Shown here: positions 1-10,238 of the stretch, one piece after another
Position numbering within the stretch: position 1 is the first letter of the stretch
Layout of the letters: each line of letters begins with the position of its first letter
Assembly: GCF_013520985.1 (NCBI RefSeq)
Contig: NZ_JACDTY010000003.1
Span: 186,001-250,000 of the forward strand
Direction: 5' to 3'
DNA: 64,000 bases
From: Mesorhizobium neociceri
GTDB taxonomy: Bacteria > Pseudomonadota > Alphaproteobacteria > Rhizobiales > Rhizobiaceae
The notes under the pieces: model-generated
Database searches by the model: none
Seen by the model: the letters and a program-made list of their open reading frames with translations, nothing else
What the model was told of the DNA's origin: nothing
Program-made: the position numbers and the translations under genes

Positions 1-537
1 ATCGCCGACGATTGCCGAGCAGCCGCCGAGAAAGGCGTTGTCGCCGATACGGACAAACTGATGAACGGCCGTCAGGCCGCCGATATAGACATTGTTGCCG
101 ACCTCGCAATGGCCGCCCAGCGTGGCCCCATTGGCGAAGGTAGCGTTGTTGCCGACGATGCAGTCATGAGCAATGTGGGCATAGGCAAGGAAATTGCCAT
201 TGTCGCCGACGGTCGTCTCGCCACGGCTGGAATCGGTGCCGAGATGCATGGTCGCGCCTTCGCGGATCGTGCAGTTCTGGCCGATAACCAATGTCGTGCG
301 GCCGCCCTTGTGCTTGGTGTTTTGTGGCGGCCCACCCAGTGTCGCCATCGGATAAACCTTGGTCCCAGCGCCGATAGTGGTAGCACCCAGCACCGAGACA
401 TGGCTGACCAGTTCGACGCGGTCGCCGATCACGGCGTCAGTGCCGACGTAGCAGAAAGGCCCGATAGAGGCGCCGTCGCCGATTTGGGCACCGGCCTCAA
501 TAACGGCCGAGGGATGGATTGAAGTCTGGATTTTCAT
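1..537 (-). CDS. lpxA: UDP-N-acetylglucosamine O-acyltransferase, C-terminus cut by window edge
   Basis: LpxA transfers a hydroxyacyl chain from acyl-ACP to UDP-GlcNAc, the first step of lipid A synthesis in the cytoplasm. The visible 179 residues start MKIQTSIHPSAVIEAGA and consist of left-handed beta-helix hexapeptide repeats. The family motif AYAHIAHDC is at about residues 118-126, and its second histidine (H124) matches the catalytic His of E. coli LpxA. The frame is still open at base 1, so the C-terminal helical part is missing. The gene follows fabZ by 15 bases on the same strand, as the last visible member of a bamA-lpxD-fabZ-lpxA run. Identification is firm; only the truncation is due to the window. 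Confidence 0.95.
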   Translation of the reverse strand, partial: MKIQTSIHPSAVIEAGAQIGDGASIGPFCYVGTDAVIGDRVELVSHVSVLGATTIGAGTKVYPMATLGGPPQNTKHKGGRTTLVIGQNCTIREGATMHLGTDSSRGETTVGDNGNFLAYAHIAHDCIVGNNATFANGATLGGHCEVGNNVYIGGLTAVHQFVRIGDNAFLGGCSAIVGD

Positions 538-552
538 AAGCATTTCGAACCG

Positions 553-1005
553 TCAGCCGGTAACCATCATAGCCGAGATCTCGGCTTCGGCGGCCTTCGC
601 GCCTTCCACCATGGCCTCGCAGGCGAATTTGAGCAGGTTGCCGCGCATCTTGATTTTCTTGACGTGGATCTTCAACTGGTCGCCCGGAACGACCGGTTTG
701 CGGAATTTCGCGTTGTCGATGGTCAGGAAATAGACCAGTGACGGCTTTTCCGTGTTGAGGCTGCGAATGCAGATCGCACCAGCCGTCTGCGCCATGGCCT
801 CGACGATCAGCACGCCCGGCATCACCGGCTGGTCCGGGAAATGGCCCTGAAAATGCGGCTCATTGATGGTCACATTCTTGATGCCGATGGCCGAGTCGTT
901 GCCGTCGATCTCGACGATGCGGTCGATCATCAGGAAGGGATAGCGATGCGGCAAAAGCTTCATCAACCCCAATATATCGACCGCTTCGAGCGTCGCAGGC
1001 ACCAT
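553..1005 (-). CDS. fabZ: (3R)-hydroxyacyl-ACP dehydratase FabZ
   Basis: FabZ dehydrates 3-hydroxyacyl-ACP in fatty acid elongation and competes with LpxA/LpxD for the same substrate. The 150-residue hot-dog protein has [11 protein letters not shown] near residue 20 and the active-site segment [20 protein letters not shown], with His55 and Glu69 as the expected catalytic pair. The frame is open 14 codons further upstream, but the start [10 protein letters not shown] gives normal family length and lies just after the lpxD stop. Translational coupling with lpxD is likely. Nothing is unusual. Confidence 0.95.
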   Translation of the reverse strand: MVPATLEAVDILGLMKLLPHRYPFLMIDRIVEIDGNDSAIGIKNVTINEPHFQGHFPDQPVMPGVLIVEAMAQTAGAICIRSLNTEKPSLVYFLTIDNAKFRKPVVPGDQLKIHVKKIKMRGNLLKFACEAMVEGAKAAEAEISAMMVTG

Positions 1006-1006
1006 C

Positions 1007-2065
1007 TCAGCTACTTCCCCCCTCGCCCTGCTTGCGCGTCCTGGCAAGCTTGCGCAGCATGGCGATCTCGCGCATGGCTTCCGCCATCGGCTGCGCCGGA
1101 TAGCCTCCCCAGATCTCGCCCGCCGGCACGTTGCTCATAAACCCGCTTCTCGCCGCAAGCTTGGCTCCCGATCCTATGGTCAAATGATCGGCAAGCCCGA
1201 CGCCGCCGCCCATGGTGACACCATCGCCGACGACGACGGAGCCGGAAATACCCGAAAGCCCGGCTATAATGCAATTGCGGCCGATGCGAACGTTATGGGC
1301 GATCTGCACCAGATTGTCGATCTTGGTGCCTTGACCGATGATCGTATCCGACATGGCGCCGCGATCGACTGTCGTGTTCGAGCCGATTTCAACATCGTCC
1401 TGGATGATGACGCGGCCGATCTGCGGCACACGCTCGGGCCCTTTGGCACCGCCCACGAACCCGAACCCGTCCTGGCCGATGCGGGCGCCACCATGAATGA
1501 TGACGCGGTTGCCGATCAGCGCATACTGGACGCTGACGCCCGGACCAATATAGCCATCGCGGCCGATCTGGCAGGAGGGCCCGATAACGGCGTGCGGCGC
1601 GATGACCGTTCCGCTGCCGATGGAAGCGCGTGGGCCGATGACCGCACCGGCTTCGATGATGGCGCCGGCCTCGACATGCGCAGAGGCATCGACATGAGCC
1701 TGCGGCGAGACCCCGGTTTCGCTGGTCATCGGTCCCGGAGTGGCCGCCATCGGGAACAGCAGCCGGCCGACCATGGCGAAAGCCTGTTGCGGCCGCGGAT
1801 GGACCAGAACCGCAATGCCGGCCGGCGCCTTGGTGGCGAATTCGGTGGGACACAGCACGGCCGCCGCCTTCAGCGACTGCATCAGCGCGAAATTGCGCTT
1901 GCCGTCGACGAAGACGAGCGCACCCTCGCCGCCTTCGTTGGCTGGCGCCAACGCATCGATCGATATGTGGGCAAGGTCGGAATCGACAAGCGACGCGCCG
2001 GTCAGATTCGCGACTTCGCCGGCCGTATACCGGCGTGATGGCGCGAAGAACACCGGATCGGTCAT
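1007..2065 (-). CDS. lpxD: UDP-3-O-acylglucosamine N-acyltransferase
   Basis: LpxD adds the second hydroxyacyl chain, at the amino position of UDP-3-O-acyl-GlcN, third step of lipid A synthesis. The 352-residue protein has the N-terminal uridine-binding domain (about 1-110), then a long hexapeptide beta-helix. The motif [13 protein letters not shown], at about residues 242-254, carries the histidine expected for catalysis. The C-terminal helix contains [15 protein letters not shown], typical of the family. It lies 77 bases downstream of bamA and abuts fabZ, the standard alphaproteobacterial envelope operon. Confidence 0.95.
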   Translation of the reverse strand: MTDPVFFAPSRRYTAGEVANLTGASLVDSDLAHISIDALAPANEGGEGALVFVDGKRNFALMQSLKAAAVLCPTEFATKAPAGIAVLVHPRPQQAFAMVGRLLFPMAATPGPMTSETGVSPQAHVDASAHVEAGAIIEAGAVIGPRASIGSGTVIAPHAVIGPSCQIGRDGYIGPGVSVQYALIGNRVIIHGGARIGQDGFGFVGGAKGPERVPQIGRVIIQDDVEIGSNTTVDRGAMSDTIIGQGTKIDNLVQIAHNVRIGRNCIIAGLSGISGSVVVGDGVTMGGGVGLADHLTIGSGAKLAARSGFMSNVPAGEIWGGYPAQPMAEAMREIAMLRKLARTRKQGEGGSS

Positions 2066-2142
2066 TCCAGAAGCAATATCCAGCTAGGTTGGATCAGTTC
2101 TCTTCCGGACCCCAACGGCCCGGAAGCATCGTTACCCGCACA

Positions 2143-4521
2143 TCAGAATCGGGTCGAAATGCCGAAGTTGAATTCCTGCACGTCGTCGGTCGACTCTTTC
2201 TTGACCGGGATCGCGTAGTCGATGCGGATCGGGCCAAAGGGCGATGCCCACATCAGGCCAACACCGACCGACGCGCGCAAATTCATGTCGGCACTCGACT
2301 GGTCGACCAGGCTCTGATCTTTGATCTTGTTGCCATAGAGCGTTGCAGCGTCGGCGAAGACCGCGCCACGCAGGCCAAAACTTTCCGGGATGACCGGCAG
2401 CGGAAACTGCGCTTCCGCCGAAGCGTTGAAATAAGTGACGCCGCCGAGATGGTCGTCGTTATTGTCGGAGGCTACCGGTCCAATGCCGCCATAGGCAAAA
2501 CCGCGGATCATTCGGTCACTGCTCTGGAAATGGTCGAAGACGCGCAGACCGTCACCGCCATAGCCTTCGACATGACCAGCGCCGCCGGAGATCAGCCCCA
2601 CCAGATCAAGTTGCTCTGAAAGCGTCTGGTAGATGCTGCCGCGGCCTGTGACCTTGACGAATTTGGCGTCGCCACCAAGGCCTGCCACCTCCACTGTCGA
2701 GGTGGCGTAGATACCTTCATGCGGGTTCTTCATGTCATCGATGGTGTTGTATACCAAGCCGAGACTGACCGACGACTTGATCCACGGGCTTTGCTCCACA
2801 CCATCGATGATTGCCTGAGAGACGTCGCAGTCTAGGTCAGGGCTGTTCGGATCGGTGCTTCCATCGCAACTGTCGGAGAATTCATATTTCTCCTGGGCAA
2901 TATTATAAGCCAGCTGAGTAGAGATGTTGTCGGTGATCGGCAGACCAAAACGAACGGTCGCGCCCAGCGTCTCGCTGTCGTAGTGCGAGTAATTCCGGGT
3001 CTGCTGATAGATGTCAAAGCCCGCTGCGATGCGTCGCCCGAGGAAATAAGGCTCGGTGAAGGACAGGCTGTAGTCGCGCGAATTCTTGCCGCCGCCGGCC
3101 GAGACCTTGATGTACTGGCCGCGGCCGAGGAAATTGCGCTCCGCAATCGATCCTTCGACGGACGGACCCGCGGTGTCACCACCGGTCGAATAACCGGCGC
3201 CGACCGAGAACTCGCCGGTCGATTTCTCGACCACGTCGACCACGAGCACGACCTGATCAGGCTCGGAGCCGGGAACAGTCGAGATGTCGACTTTCTCAAA
3301 ATAATCCAGTGCTTCCAGCCGCTTCTTCGCGCGCTGGATGAGGACCTGGTTGAAGGCGTCGCCTTCGCTGACGTCGAACTCACGGCGAATGACATAGTCG
3401 CGCGTGCGATCGTTGCCGCGGATTTCGATGCGTTCGATATAGGCCTTGGTGCCCTGGTCGATCGTATAGACGACCGAAATGGTGTGGTTCTCGAAGTTGC
3501 GGTCGCCGCGCGGCGTCACCTGGGCGAAGGCATAGCCCGAACCCGCGACCTTCTCGGTCAGCGCGATGATCGTGTCTTCGACATCCTTGGCGTTGTAGAC
3601 GTCACCCTTGTGGGTCTGGACCACCGATTCCAGCGACTTCGAGTCGACTTCCGGAATGGTACTCTCGACGCTGACGTCGCCGAACGTATAGCGGTCGCCT
3701 TCCTGCACGGTGATGGTGACCGTGTACTGGTTGGTGGTGTCGTCGAGCTCGCCGACAGCGGAGACCACCTGGAAGTCGGCATAGCCGTGATTGTAGTAGA
3801 AGCGACGCAGCGTCTCCTGGTCGGCGCGCAGCTTGTCCTCGTCATAGACGTCGTCACGCAGCACAAAGGACAGGAAGCTTGAGCGCTTGGTGGCGATGAC
3901 GTCGGACAGGCGGCGGCTTGAATAGGCGCTGTTGCCGACGAAATTGACAGCAGCGATCTTGGTGCGACCGCCTTCGTTGATGTTGAAGACCACGTTCACG
4001 CGGTTGTCGCCGAGATCCATGATCTGCGTCGTCACGGCGGCATCGTCACGGCCGATTCGCCTGTAGGCGGCCTTGACCGCTTCGACATCGGAATCCAGCG
4101 TTGCCTGCGAGAACGTACCGCGCGGCTTCAACTGCACCGCGATCGCCAGCGCATTGTCCTTGAGCTTCTTGTTGCCCTGGAACAGAACCTGGTTCACCAC
4201 CTGATATTCGGCAACCTTGACGACCAGCGTCGAGCCGACCTGGTTGATCTGCACGTCGGAGAACAGCCCGGTGCCGAACAGCGCCTTGACCGCATCGTCG
4301 ATATCGGCGCTGGAAAACGCCTTGCCGGGCTTGATCGTGATGTAATTGCGAATGGTGTCGGCGTCGACTCGCTGGTTGCCGCTGACCTCGACTCTCGAGA
4401 CAACGGCGGCTTCAGCCGCAGATGTGGCAACGAACTGCACTGCGAGCGCGCCTGGCACAACCAGAGCGGCGGACATAGCCACCGCGGACGCGGCGCTCAA
4501 AAACTTGGATGCTGCCTTCAT
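2143..4521 (-). CDS. bamA: Outer membrane protein assembly factor BamA
   Basis: BamA is the essential beta-barrel insertase of the outer membrane. The 792-residue precursor has an N-terminal signal peptide (hydrophobic stretch about 8-36, Ala-rich cleavage region), then five POTRA repeats in roughly residues 40-440, with VSRVEVSGNQRVDADTIR starting the first. The C-terminal 16-strand barrel ends in the expected phenylalanine (FNFGISTRF). The lid-loop motif is visible as MIRGFAYGGIGP, the VRGF/Y-type element. It lies between rseP and lpxD. The 217-base gap to rseP has no gene and could hold a promoter. Confidence 0.96.
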   Translation of the reverse strand: MKAASKFLSAASAVAMSAALVVPGALAVQFVATSAAEAAVVSRVEVSGNQRVDADTIRNYITIKPGKAFSSADIDDAVKALFGTGLFSDVQINQVGSTLVVKVAEYQVVNQVLFQGNKKLKDNALAIAVQLKPRGTFSQATLDSDVEAVKAAYRRIGRDDAAVTTQIMDLGDNRVNVVFNINEGGRTKIAAVNFVGNSAYSSRRLSDVIATKRSSFLSFVLRDDVYDEDKLRADQETLRRFYYNHGYADFQVVSAVGELDDTTNQYTVTITVQEGDRYTFGDVSVESTIPEVDSKSLESVVQTHKGDVYNAKDVEDTIIALTEKVAGSGYAFAQVTPRGDRNFENHTISVVYTIDQGTKAYIERIEIRGNDRTRDYVIRREFDVSEGDAFNQVLIQRAKKRLEALDYFEKVDISTVPGSEPDQVVLVVDVVEKSTGEFSVGAGYSTGGDTAGPSVEGSIAERNFLGRGQYIKVSAGGGKNSRDYSLSFTEPYFLGRRIAAGFDIYQQTRNYSHYDSETLGATVRFGLPITDNISTQLAYNIAQEKYEFSDSCDGSTDPNSPDLDCDVSQAIIDGVEQSPWIKSSVSLGLVYNTIDDMKNPHEGIYATSTVEVAGLGGDAKFVKVTGRGSIYQTLSEQLDLVGLISGGAGHVEGYGGDGLRVFDHFQSSDRMIRGFAYGGIGPVASDNNDDHLGGVTYFNASAEAQFPLPVIPESFGLRGAVFADAATLYGNKIKDQSLVDQSSADMNLRASVGVGLMWASPFGPIRIDYAIPVKKESTDDVQEFNFGISTRF

Positions 4522-4738
4522 CGGGCTTTTGTACCTTTTCTCGAAGTCCCCACGGCGAGAAAACCGGACGTGCGGTAATTTCCCCTACCGTATTAACCGG
4601 ATTTTCCCTACACGCAAGGCTTCTGGTTAATTTGTAATTACTTAACCCTGATGCGTGGCTTTCGCGTCACGCATACCCCCGTGCATGGTAAACGGCGTCT
4701 CAACATTGCCGGTGCCGAAGCCGAATTTCTTCATGATT

Positions 4739-5881
4739 TCAGCACCCAAACAGATCGTTCCAGAAAACGAAGCCCATAAATCCCAGCACCAGAAAGAGGC
4801 CGGCCCGGTACCCCATTTCCATCATCCGCTCCGATACCGGACGTCGGAAAACGGCTTCGATGGCGTAGAACAGGAGATGGCCGCCGTCGAGGGGGGGAAT
4901 CGGCAAAAGGTTCAGAATTCCGATCCCGACTGACAGTAATGCAACAAGTTGCACGAGCCATTCGAAGCCGAGTTTGGCCGCCTGCCCCGACATCTTGGCG
5001 ATCTTGATCGGGCCGCCCAGCTGGCATTTGTCCTCGCGGCCGACAACGAAACGTTGCAGGAAGTGACCAGTGCCCTGAATGGCCTGCCCCGTCTGCTCGA
5101 CCGCCGCTCCCAGCGCGCCAATCGGGCTGTAGGTGATCACCCTTGGCTGACCGAGCTCCTTGTTGTTGACGACGCCAATGACAGCCACCTTGGTTTTGTT
5201 GCCCAGCGCGTCCTGCTGTTCCATCAACTCCGGCGTCGCGGTGACGGTAATCTCCTTGCCATCGCGCAGCATTGTAAAGGTGAGCGAATCGCCGGCGCGA
5301 CCCTGCACAAGGCGCTGGACGTCGGCGAAGGTCTCTACCTTGCTGCCGTTGACGGCGACGAATCGATCGCCGGGCAAGATGCCGGCCTTTTCAGCCGGAC
5401 TGCCGGCGGTGACCTGAGCCACCATCGGCTCCAGCACCGGGCGGCCATAAAGGGAAAACATCACGGTGAAGACGGCGATGGTCAAAAGGAAGTTGAACAA
5501 CGGCCCGGCAACCACCGTGGCCGCGCGCTTCCAGATCGGCTGCGTGTGGAAGGCAACTTCGCGTTCGGCATCGGTCAGCTTGTCCAGATCTTTCGTGCCG
5601 GGCTTGCTCGACGTGACGCTCATGTCGCCGACGAATTTGACATAACCGCCGAGCGGTATGGCGCAGAGCTTCCAGCGCGTGCCGTGGCTGTCGTTGAAGC
5701 CGAAAAGCTCGGGGCCGAAGCCGATCGAAAAGGCTTTTACGCCGATGCCGCACCAGCGGCCGACGAGGTAGTGGCCCATTTCGTGAACGAAGACGACGAC
5801 AGTCAGCACGAACAGAAACGGCACAAGCGTGCCGAGGACAAAGCCTTGCGTGCTGAAAAACGCGTGCAGAATCTCGTTCAA
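4739..5881 (-). CDS. rseP: RIP metalloprotease RseP (site-2 protease)
   Basis: RseP is a membrane zinc protease that cleaves anti-sigma factors and signal-peptide remnants within the inner membrane. The 380-residue protein has the zinc motif HEMGH (H33, E34, H37) in the first membrane segment and one PDZ-like domain at about 130-210 containing GSPAEKAGILPGDRF. The second catalytic motif, NLLPIPPLDGGHL, lies in the C-terminal membrane region and carries the third zinc ligand Asp. A single PDZ is normal for alphaproteobacterial forms. It lies between cdsA and bamA. Confidence 0.95.
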   Translation of the reverse strand: MNEILHAFFSTQGFVLGTLVPFLFVLTVVVFVHEMGHYLVGRWCGIGVKAFSIGFGPELFGFNDSHGTRWKLCAIPLGGYVKFVGDMSVTSSKPGTKDLDKLTDAEREVAFHTQPIWKRAATVVAGPLFNFLLTIAVFTVMFSLYGRPVLEPMVAQVTAGSPAEKAGILPGDRFVAVNGSKVETFADVQRLVQGRAGDSLTFTMLRDGKEITVTATPELMEQQDALGNKTKVAVIGVVNNKELGQPRVITYSPIGALGAAVEQTGQAIQGTGHFLQRFVVGREDKCQLGGPIKIAKMSGQAAKLGFEWLVQLVALLSVGIGILNLLPIPPLDGGHLLFYAIEAVFRRPVSERMMEMGYRAGLFLVLGFMGFVFWNDLFGC

Positions 5882-5985
5882 GTCGTGCCCTCAAATTCAC
5901 CCACGGCGAAAAGGTGACGCCGCGACTGTGACATCAATCCAGGCGAATCCGTGGCGCGCGCCATTTCTTCGCCGTCAAATACCGC

Positions 5986-6801
5986 TCAAGCCGGAAAAAG
6001 CCCCTGCGCCGGATGATCGGCGCCCGCCGAAATCCAACCGATGACGTATAGGGCAAAAGCCGCCGCGACAAGCCCGTCCACCCTGTCCATGACGCCGCCA
6101 TGCCCTGGTATCAATGCGCTGGAATCCTTGCGGCCGTGGCGGCGCTTGACCCAGGACTCGAAGAGGTCGCCAGCCTGGGAGACGATCGACAGCACCAATG
6201 CGACCAGCGCCAGGACAACAAGATTGCTGGCTCCCGCCGCAACCGCCAGAAGCAGGCCGGCTACGACACCGCCTATGGCGCCACCGAGCGCGCCGCTCTG
6301 CGTCTTTCCAGGTGAAATGGATGGCGCAAGCTTGGGGCCGCCGACGGCGCGGCCGACGAAATACGCAAAGATGTCGGTCGCCCAGACCACGGCGAACAAA
6401 AACAGGATCGCGACCAGGCCGGAACGGTCGCCGTCGCGCAGCAGCGCCAGCGACAGGCCGGACAGCGCTGCGTAGGCAAGGCCGGCGGCATCCCATTGCG
6501 CGGCTCCGCGCATGCGTGCGCCGACGGCCGCAACGACGACCATGGCCAGGACAAAAGACAGAAGCCACGACGCCGGCACGCCGGCGATCAGGGCGCCGAC
6601 GAAAACCAGAAGCAGCGCCTCTGGAACGAAACCGAGGGCCGCACCGGCCGCAGGGCGCGACATGCGCGCCCATTCATAGAAGATGACCGCCGCCATGCAG
6701 GCGCAAAGCAGGCGGAACCACAGCCCGCCCAACCAGGTCAGGCCAAGCGCTACTGCAGCCAGCACCAGCGCCGAGACGATGCGAAGCTGAAGATTGTTCA
6801 T
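5986..6801 (-). CDS. cdsA: Phosphatidate cytidylyltransferase
   Basis: CdsA makes CDP-diacylglycerol from CTP and phosphatidate at the inner membrane, the precursor of all phospholipids. The 271-residue polytopic protein starts MNNLQLRIVSALVLAAVALG. It ends with the CDP-alcohol signature: GDLFESWVKRRHGRKDSS followed by IPGHGGVMDRVDGL. An upstream in-frame extension is rejected because it runs through uppS and is Arg-rich. It starts 11 bases after the uppS stop, as in most bacteria. Confidence 0.94.
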   Translation of the reverse strand: MNNLQLRIVSALVLAAVALGLTWLGGLWFRLLCACMAAVIFYEWARMSRPAAGAALGFVPEALLLVFVGALIAGVPASWLLSFVLAMVVVAAVGARMRGAAQWDAAGLAYAALSGLSLALLRDGDRSGLVAILFLFAVVWATDIFAYFVGRAVGGPKLAPSISPGKTQSGALGGAIGGVVAGLLLAVAAGASNLVVLALVALVLSIVSQAGDLFESWVKRRHGRKDSSALIPGHGGVMDRVDGLVAAAFALYVIGWISAGADHPAQGLFPA

Positions 6802-6812
6802 CTCGCCGCCGG

Positions 6813-7535
6813 TCACGAGGCGGCGACATCTTGGGCGGCGAGCCCGCCGAAGCGTCGCTCGCGGCCAGCAAAATCGCGCAGTGCGTCGGCCAGGTGTTCG
6901 CGGCTGAAATCGGGCCAATAGCAAGGCAGGAAGACCAGTTCGCTGTAGGCTGCCTGCCACAAAAGGAAATTCGACAGCCGAAGCTCGCCGCTGGTGCGGA
7001 TGACCAGTTCCGGATCGGGAATGCCCGCGGTGTCGAGCGAGGCGGCAAAAGTGTCCGCCGTGATCGCCTCGCTGACGATCTCGCCGCGCGCTACGGCGGC
7101 TGCGAGCTTGCGCGCCGTGCGCACAATCTCGTCGCGCCCGCCATAGTTGAAGGCGATGATAAGCGTCAGCGCCTCATTGCGGGCGGTCAGCGATTCGGCC
7201 TCTTCGAGCAGACCCCTGATGTCCGGCTGCAGCGCTGCCCTGTCGCCGATGATCCTGACGCGCACGCCGCTTTGATGCAGTTCGGCCAGATCGCGGCGGA
7301 TGAACAGCTTCAAAAGCCCCATCAGGTCGCTGACTTCGGATTTGGGCCGCGACCAGTTTTCCGACGAAAAGGCGTAGACGGTCAGGAAGGAAATGCCGAG
7401 ACCGGGCGCGGCGCGCACCGTCTTGCGCAACGCCTCGACGCCGGCGCGATGGCCGGCAAGCCGCGGCAGGCCGCGTGCCTTGGCCCAGCGTCCGTTTCCA
7501 TCCATGATGATCGCGACATGCGCGGGCGTTGCCAT
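6813..7535 (-). CDS. uppS: Isoprenyl transferase (undecaprenyl diphosphate synthase)
   Basis: UppS condenses isopentenyl units onto farnesyl diphosphate to make the carrier lipid for peptidoglycan and O-antigen. The 240-residue protein starts [19 protein letters not shown], with the catalytic Asp12 and the diphosphate-binding GNGRW loop. SSENWSRP and the C-terminal [20 protein letters not shown] are both family signatures. Longer in-frame starts would run toward frr and are unlikely. It is the middle of a frr-uppS-cdsA-rseP run. Confidence 0.95.
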   Translation of the reverse strand: MATPAHVAIIMDGNGRWAKARGLPRLAGHRAGVEALRKTVRAAPGLGISFLTVYAFSSENWSRPKSEVSDLMGLLKLFIRRDLAELHQSGVRVRIIGDRAALQPDIRGLLEEAESLTARNEALTLIIAFNYGGRDEIVRTARKLAAAVARGEIVSEAITADTFAASLDTAGIPDPELVIRTSGELRLSNFLLWQAAYSELVFLPCYWPDFSREHLADALRDFAGRERRFGGLAAQDVAAS

Positions 7536-7566
7536 GGTCTCGCTTTCGGGCCGGTGTGGGCCGACC

Positions 7567-8121
7567 CTAAACCTGCATAATTTCAGCTTCCTTATCGGAA
7601 AGCAGGTGATCAATGGTGCTGATCGTCTCGTCGGTCAGTTTCTGGACCTGATCGGAGCGCTTGCGCTGATCGTCCTCGCTGATATCGCCGTCCTTTTCCG
7701 CTTTCTTCAAGAAGTCCATGCCGTCGCGGCGGACATGGCGCACCGCAACGCGGGCGTTCTCGGCGTAGCCGTGCGAAATCTTGACCAGTTCCTTGCGGCG
7801 CTGCTCGTTGAGTTCGGGCAGCGGGATCCGCAGATTGGTGCCATCGACGATCGGATTGAAGCCGAGATTGGATTCTCTGATAGCGCGATCGACGGCGCCG
7901 ACCATCGACTTGTCCCAGACCGAAACCGAAATCATGCGCGGCTCCGGCACCGACACGTTTGCCACCTGGTTGATGGGCATGGTGGTGCCATAGGCCTGGA
8001 CCTGGATGGCGTCGAGCAGATTGCTGGAGGCGCGGCCGGTGCGCAGCGAAGCCAGGTCGTGCTTGAAGGCTGCGATCGCGCCATCCATGCGCCGCTTGAG
8101 GTCGTCGAACTCACCACTCAT
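7567..8121 (-). CDS. frr: Ribosome recycling factor
   Basis: RRF splits post-termination ribosomes together with EF-G. The 184-residue protein is the normal length and shows the conserved [19 protein letters not shown] near residue 25, [19 protein letters not shown], and the C-terminal helix [18 protein letters not shown]. It lies between pyrH and uppS, the usual bacterial order. A 98-base gap with a hairpin separates it from pyrH. Confidence 0.96.
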   Translation of the reverse strand: MSGEFDDLKRRMDGAIAAFKHDLASLRTGRASSNLLDAIQVQAYGTTMPINQVANVSVPEPRMISVSVWDKSMVGAVDRAIRESNLGFNPIVDGTNLRIPLPELNEQRRKELVKISHGYAENARVAVRHVRRDGMDFLKKAEKDGDISEDDQRKRSDQVQKLTDETISTIDHLLSDKEAEIMQV

Positions 8122-8199
8122 CTTAGTCTCCTCGACCCGTTTGACCCGGGTTCACTGCTTAGGGCCCGAATAGCCCGCTTTCGAAAAACTGATCCCCTT

Positions 8200-8219
8200 T
8201 CCGGAGAGTATACTCCGGA
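8200..8219. repeat. Short palindrome immediately after pyrH
   Basis: TCCGGAG (8200-8206) and CTCCGGA (8213-8219) form a perfect 7-bp stem with a 6-base loop, directly beside the pyrH stop codon in the pyrH-frr gap. A near-identical element lies at 18390-18407 before the HIT gene. There is no T-run, so a simple terminator is not obvious. Confidence 0.5.
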
Positions 8220-8942
8220 TCACTCGTCGGCGACGATCGTGCAACGGCCGCCGCCCCTCAGAATATCGCCGAAACCACCTTTTTCGTGGATCGAATAGAC
8301 GATTATCGGGATGTTGTTTTCGCGCGCAAGTGCAATTGCGGCGGTATCCATGATCGAAAGCCCCTTGTTGATGACTTCGGCATGGCTGATGCGCTCGAAG
8401 CGGGTCGCATTCGGATCCTTCTTGGGATCGGCTGAATAGACGCCGTCAACCTGAGTGCCCTTGAACAGGGCGTCGGCGCCGATCTCGGCGGCGCGCAGGG
8501 CTGCGGCCGAATCGGTGGTGAAGAACGGATTGCCGGTGCCGCCGGCGAAAATGACGACCTTGCCCTGGTTCATATAGGCGGTGGCCTGGCGCTGGGAAAA
8601 ACTCTCGCACAGTTCGGGCATGGCGATCGCCGACAGCACGACGGCGTCGACGCCGATCTTGTTCAGCGAGGTGCGCAGCGCCAGCGAGTTGATGACGGTG
8701 GCCAGCATGCCCATGTGGTCGCCGGTCACGCGGTCGCCGCCCTTGGACGCAACCGCAACGCCGCGAAAGATGTTGCCGCCGCCAATGACGACGCCGACCT
8801 CGATGCCGAGCGCGCGGGCTTCGGCAATATCGGCGGCGATGCGGTCGACGACCGAGACGTCGATGCCGAAATGCTGCTCGCCCATCAATGCTTCGCCCGA
8901 CGCTTTCAGCAAGACACGTCGATAGAGGGGCTTTGCCGTCAT
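8220..8942 (-). CDS. pyrH: UMP kinase
   Basis: PyrH phosphorylates UMP to UDP and is the feedback-regulated entry to pyrimidine nucleotides. The 240-residue protein starts MTAKPLYRRVLLKASGEAL, with the phosphate-binding KASGEAL. It carries the glycine-rich GVVIGGGNIFRGVA and GTGNPFFTTDSAAALRA, all typical of the amino-acid-kinase fold. A longer open frame upstream is Arg-rich and not credible. In most genomes it directly follows tsf. Here about 2.9 kb of accessory genes intervene. Confidence 0.95.
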   Translation of the reverse strand: MTAKPLYRRVLLKASGEALMGEQHFGIDVSVVDRIAADIAEARALGIEVGVVIGGGNIFRGVAVASKGGDRVTGDHMGMLATVINSLALRTSLNKIGVDAVVLSAIAMPELCESFSQRQATAYMNQGKVVIFAGGTGNPFFTTDSAAALRAAEIGADALFKGTQVDGVYSADPKKDPNATRFERISHAEVINKGLSIMDTAAIALARENNIPIIVYSIHEKGGFGDILRGGGRCTIVADE

Positions 8943-9093
8943 CTGGACCTCGTCATTATTGCGTGTGGCGCGGCTGGGCAGGCCACGCTCATGCGGGCGC
9001 CGCCGCTGGCGCGATGCCGAGTTCCGATACACGAAGGGCGCTGCGATGTCACGCGGCGCCCCTCGCCAATTCCGCCTGTCTTGTCGCGGCCAG

Positions 9094-10203
9094 TCAGCGG
9101 CTGGTGATGCTGACCGCGTCGCCTTCGACAAGCAGCGGCGGCGCGTAGCCGGACGGCTTGTCGCCGGTCACGGCGCCGCCGGTAACCCGGGCCTGGATCT
9201 CGGAACCGAAAAAGGAATAGGGGAATGGCGGCGGTGTCTTGCTGACGTGGTCCAACCGCGCGCGAAGCTCGGTCGGGATCGTGAAATCCAGCGCCGCCAG
9301 ATTGTCCTGCAGTTGCGCCAGTTTGGTGGCGCCAAGGATCACCGAGGCGATGCCCGGTTGCGTTGCCACCCAGTTGACGGCAACTTGGGGCATGCTGCGC
9401 CCGAGCTCGGCGGCGACCTTTTCGAGTTCCGCCACGATTGCCCAGTTGCGCTCGGTAAACTTCTGGAACCCCGGATGGGTGGTGTTGCGAAAGCCGTCGA
9501 GCCGACCGGCATTGCCATCCTGCGTCGGCCGGTACTTGCCGCTGAGCAGGCCACTGGCCAGCGGACTCCACACCATGATACCGGCACCGTGGCGGGTGCC
9601 GAAGGGCACGAATTCATGTTCAATCGAGCGCTCGGCCAGGGAGTATTCGAGCTGCAAGGCCGAGACAGGCTCGTAACCGCGCAATTCGGCGATCGTTTGC
9701 GCGCGGGCAGCATACCATGCCGGCACGTCGGACAGGCCGACATGGCGAATCTTGCCTGCGCGCACGAGATCATCCATCGTGCGCATGACCTCCTCGGCCG
9801 GTGTCAGGCTGTCCCAGACGTGCAGGAGATAGAGGTCGATATAGTCGGTGCCCAACCGCTTCAGCGAGGCGTCGACGGCACGCAGTATGTTCTTGCGGCC
9901 GTTGCCGCCGGCGTTGGGATTGCCAGGGTCCGCGTTGAAGGTGAATTTCGTGGCGATCACCGCTCTGTCGCGCAAGCCGCGGTCGGCGATGAATTCGCCG
10001 AGCCAACTCTCGGCTGTGCCGCCGGTATAAAGGTCGGCGGTGTCGAAGAAATTGCCGCCGGCCTCGACATAGGCGTCGAACATGGCGCGCGCCGTTTCCC
10101 TGTCCGCGCCCCAGCCCCATTCGGTGCCGAAGGTCATGGTGCCGAGCGCCAGCCGGCTGACTCGCAGGCCGCTGTTGCCGAGCGTGTAGTAGGTCATGGT
10201 CAT
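9094..10203 (-). CDS. Aldo/keto reductase
   Basis: NADPH-dependent oxidoreductase of the TIM-barrel AKR superfamily; the substrate cannot be told from sequence. The 369-residue protein starts MTMTYYTLGNSGLRVSRLA (a start two codons later is also possible). It has the catalytic tetrad context: FFDTADLYTGG with Asp and Tyr, VIATKFTF with Lys, and DLYLLHVWD with His. The segment QLEYSLAERSIEHEF and the late SVILGATKLAQLQDNL match cofactor-binding parts. It is downstream of the broken NTF2-like gene (35-base gap) on the same strand and opposite a divergent LysR regulator, which probably controls it. Confidence 0.9.
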   Translation of the reverse strand: MTMTYYTLGNSGLRVSRLALGTMTFGTEWGWGADRETARAMFDAYVEAGGNFFDTADLYTGGTAESWLGEFIADRGLRDRAVIATKFTFNADPGNPNAGGNGRKNILRAVDASLKRLGTDYIDLYLLHVWDSLTPAEEVMRTMDDLVRAGKIRHVGLSDVPAWYAARAQTIAELRGYEPVSALQLEYSLAERSIEHEFVPFGTRHGAGIMVWSPLASGLLSGKYRPTQDGNAGRLDGFRNTTHPGFQKFTERNWAIVAELEKVAAELGRSMPQVAVNWVATQPGIASVILGATKLAQLQDNLAALDFTIPTELRARLDHVSKTPPPFPYSFFGSEIQARVTGGAVTGDKPSGYAPPLLVEGDAVSITSR

Positions 10204-10238
10204 GATGTCATTCCGATCCTGATTTTTTTAATTCCGGC

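Noticed and set aside
1184..2038. Long frame opposite lpxD
   Set aside because: Asp/Ala-rich mirror of hexapeptide-repeat coding sequence, a known antisense artefact.
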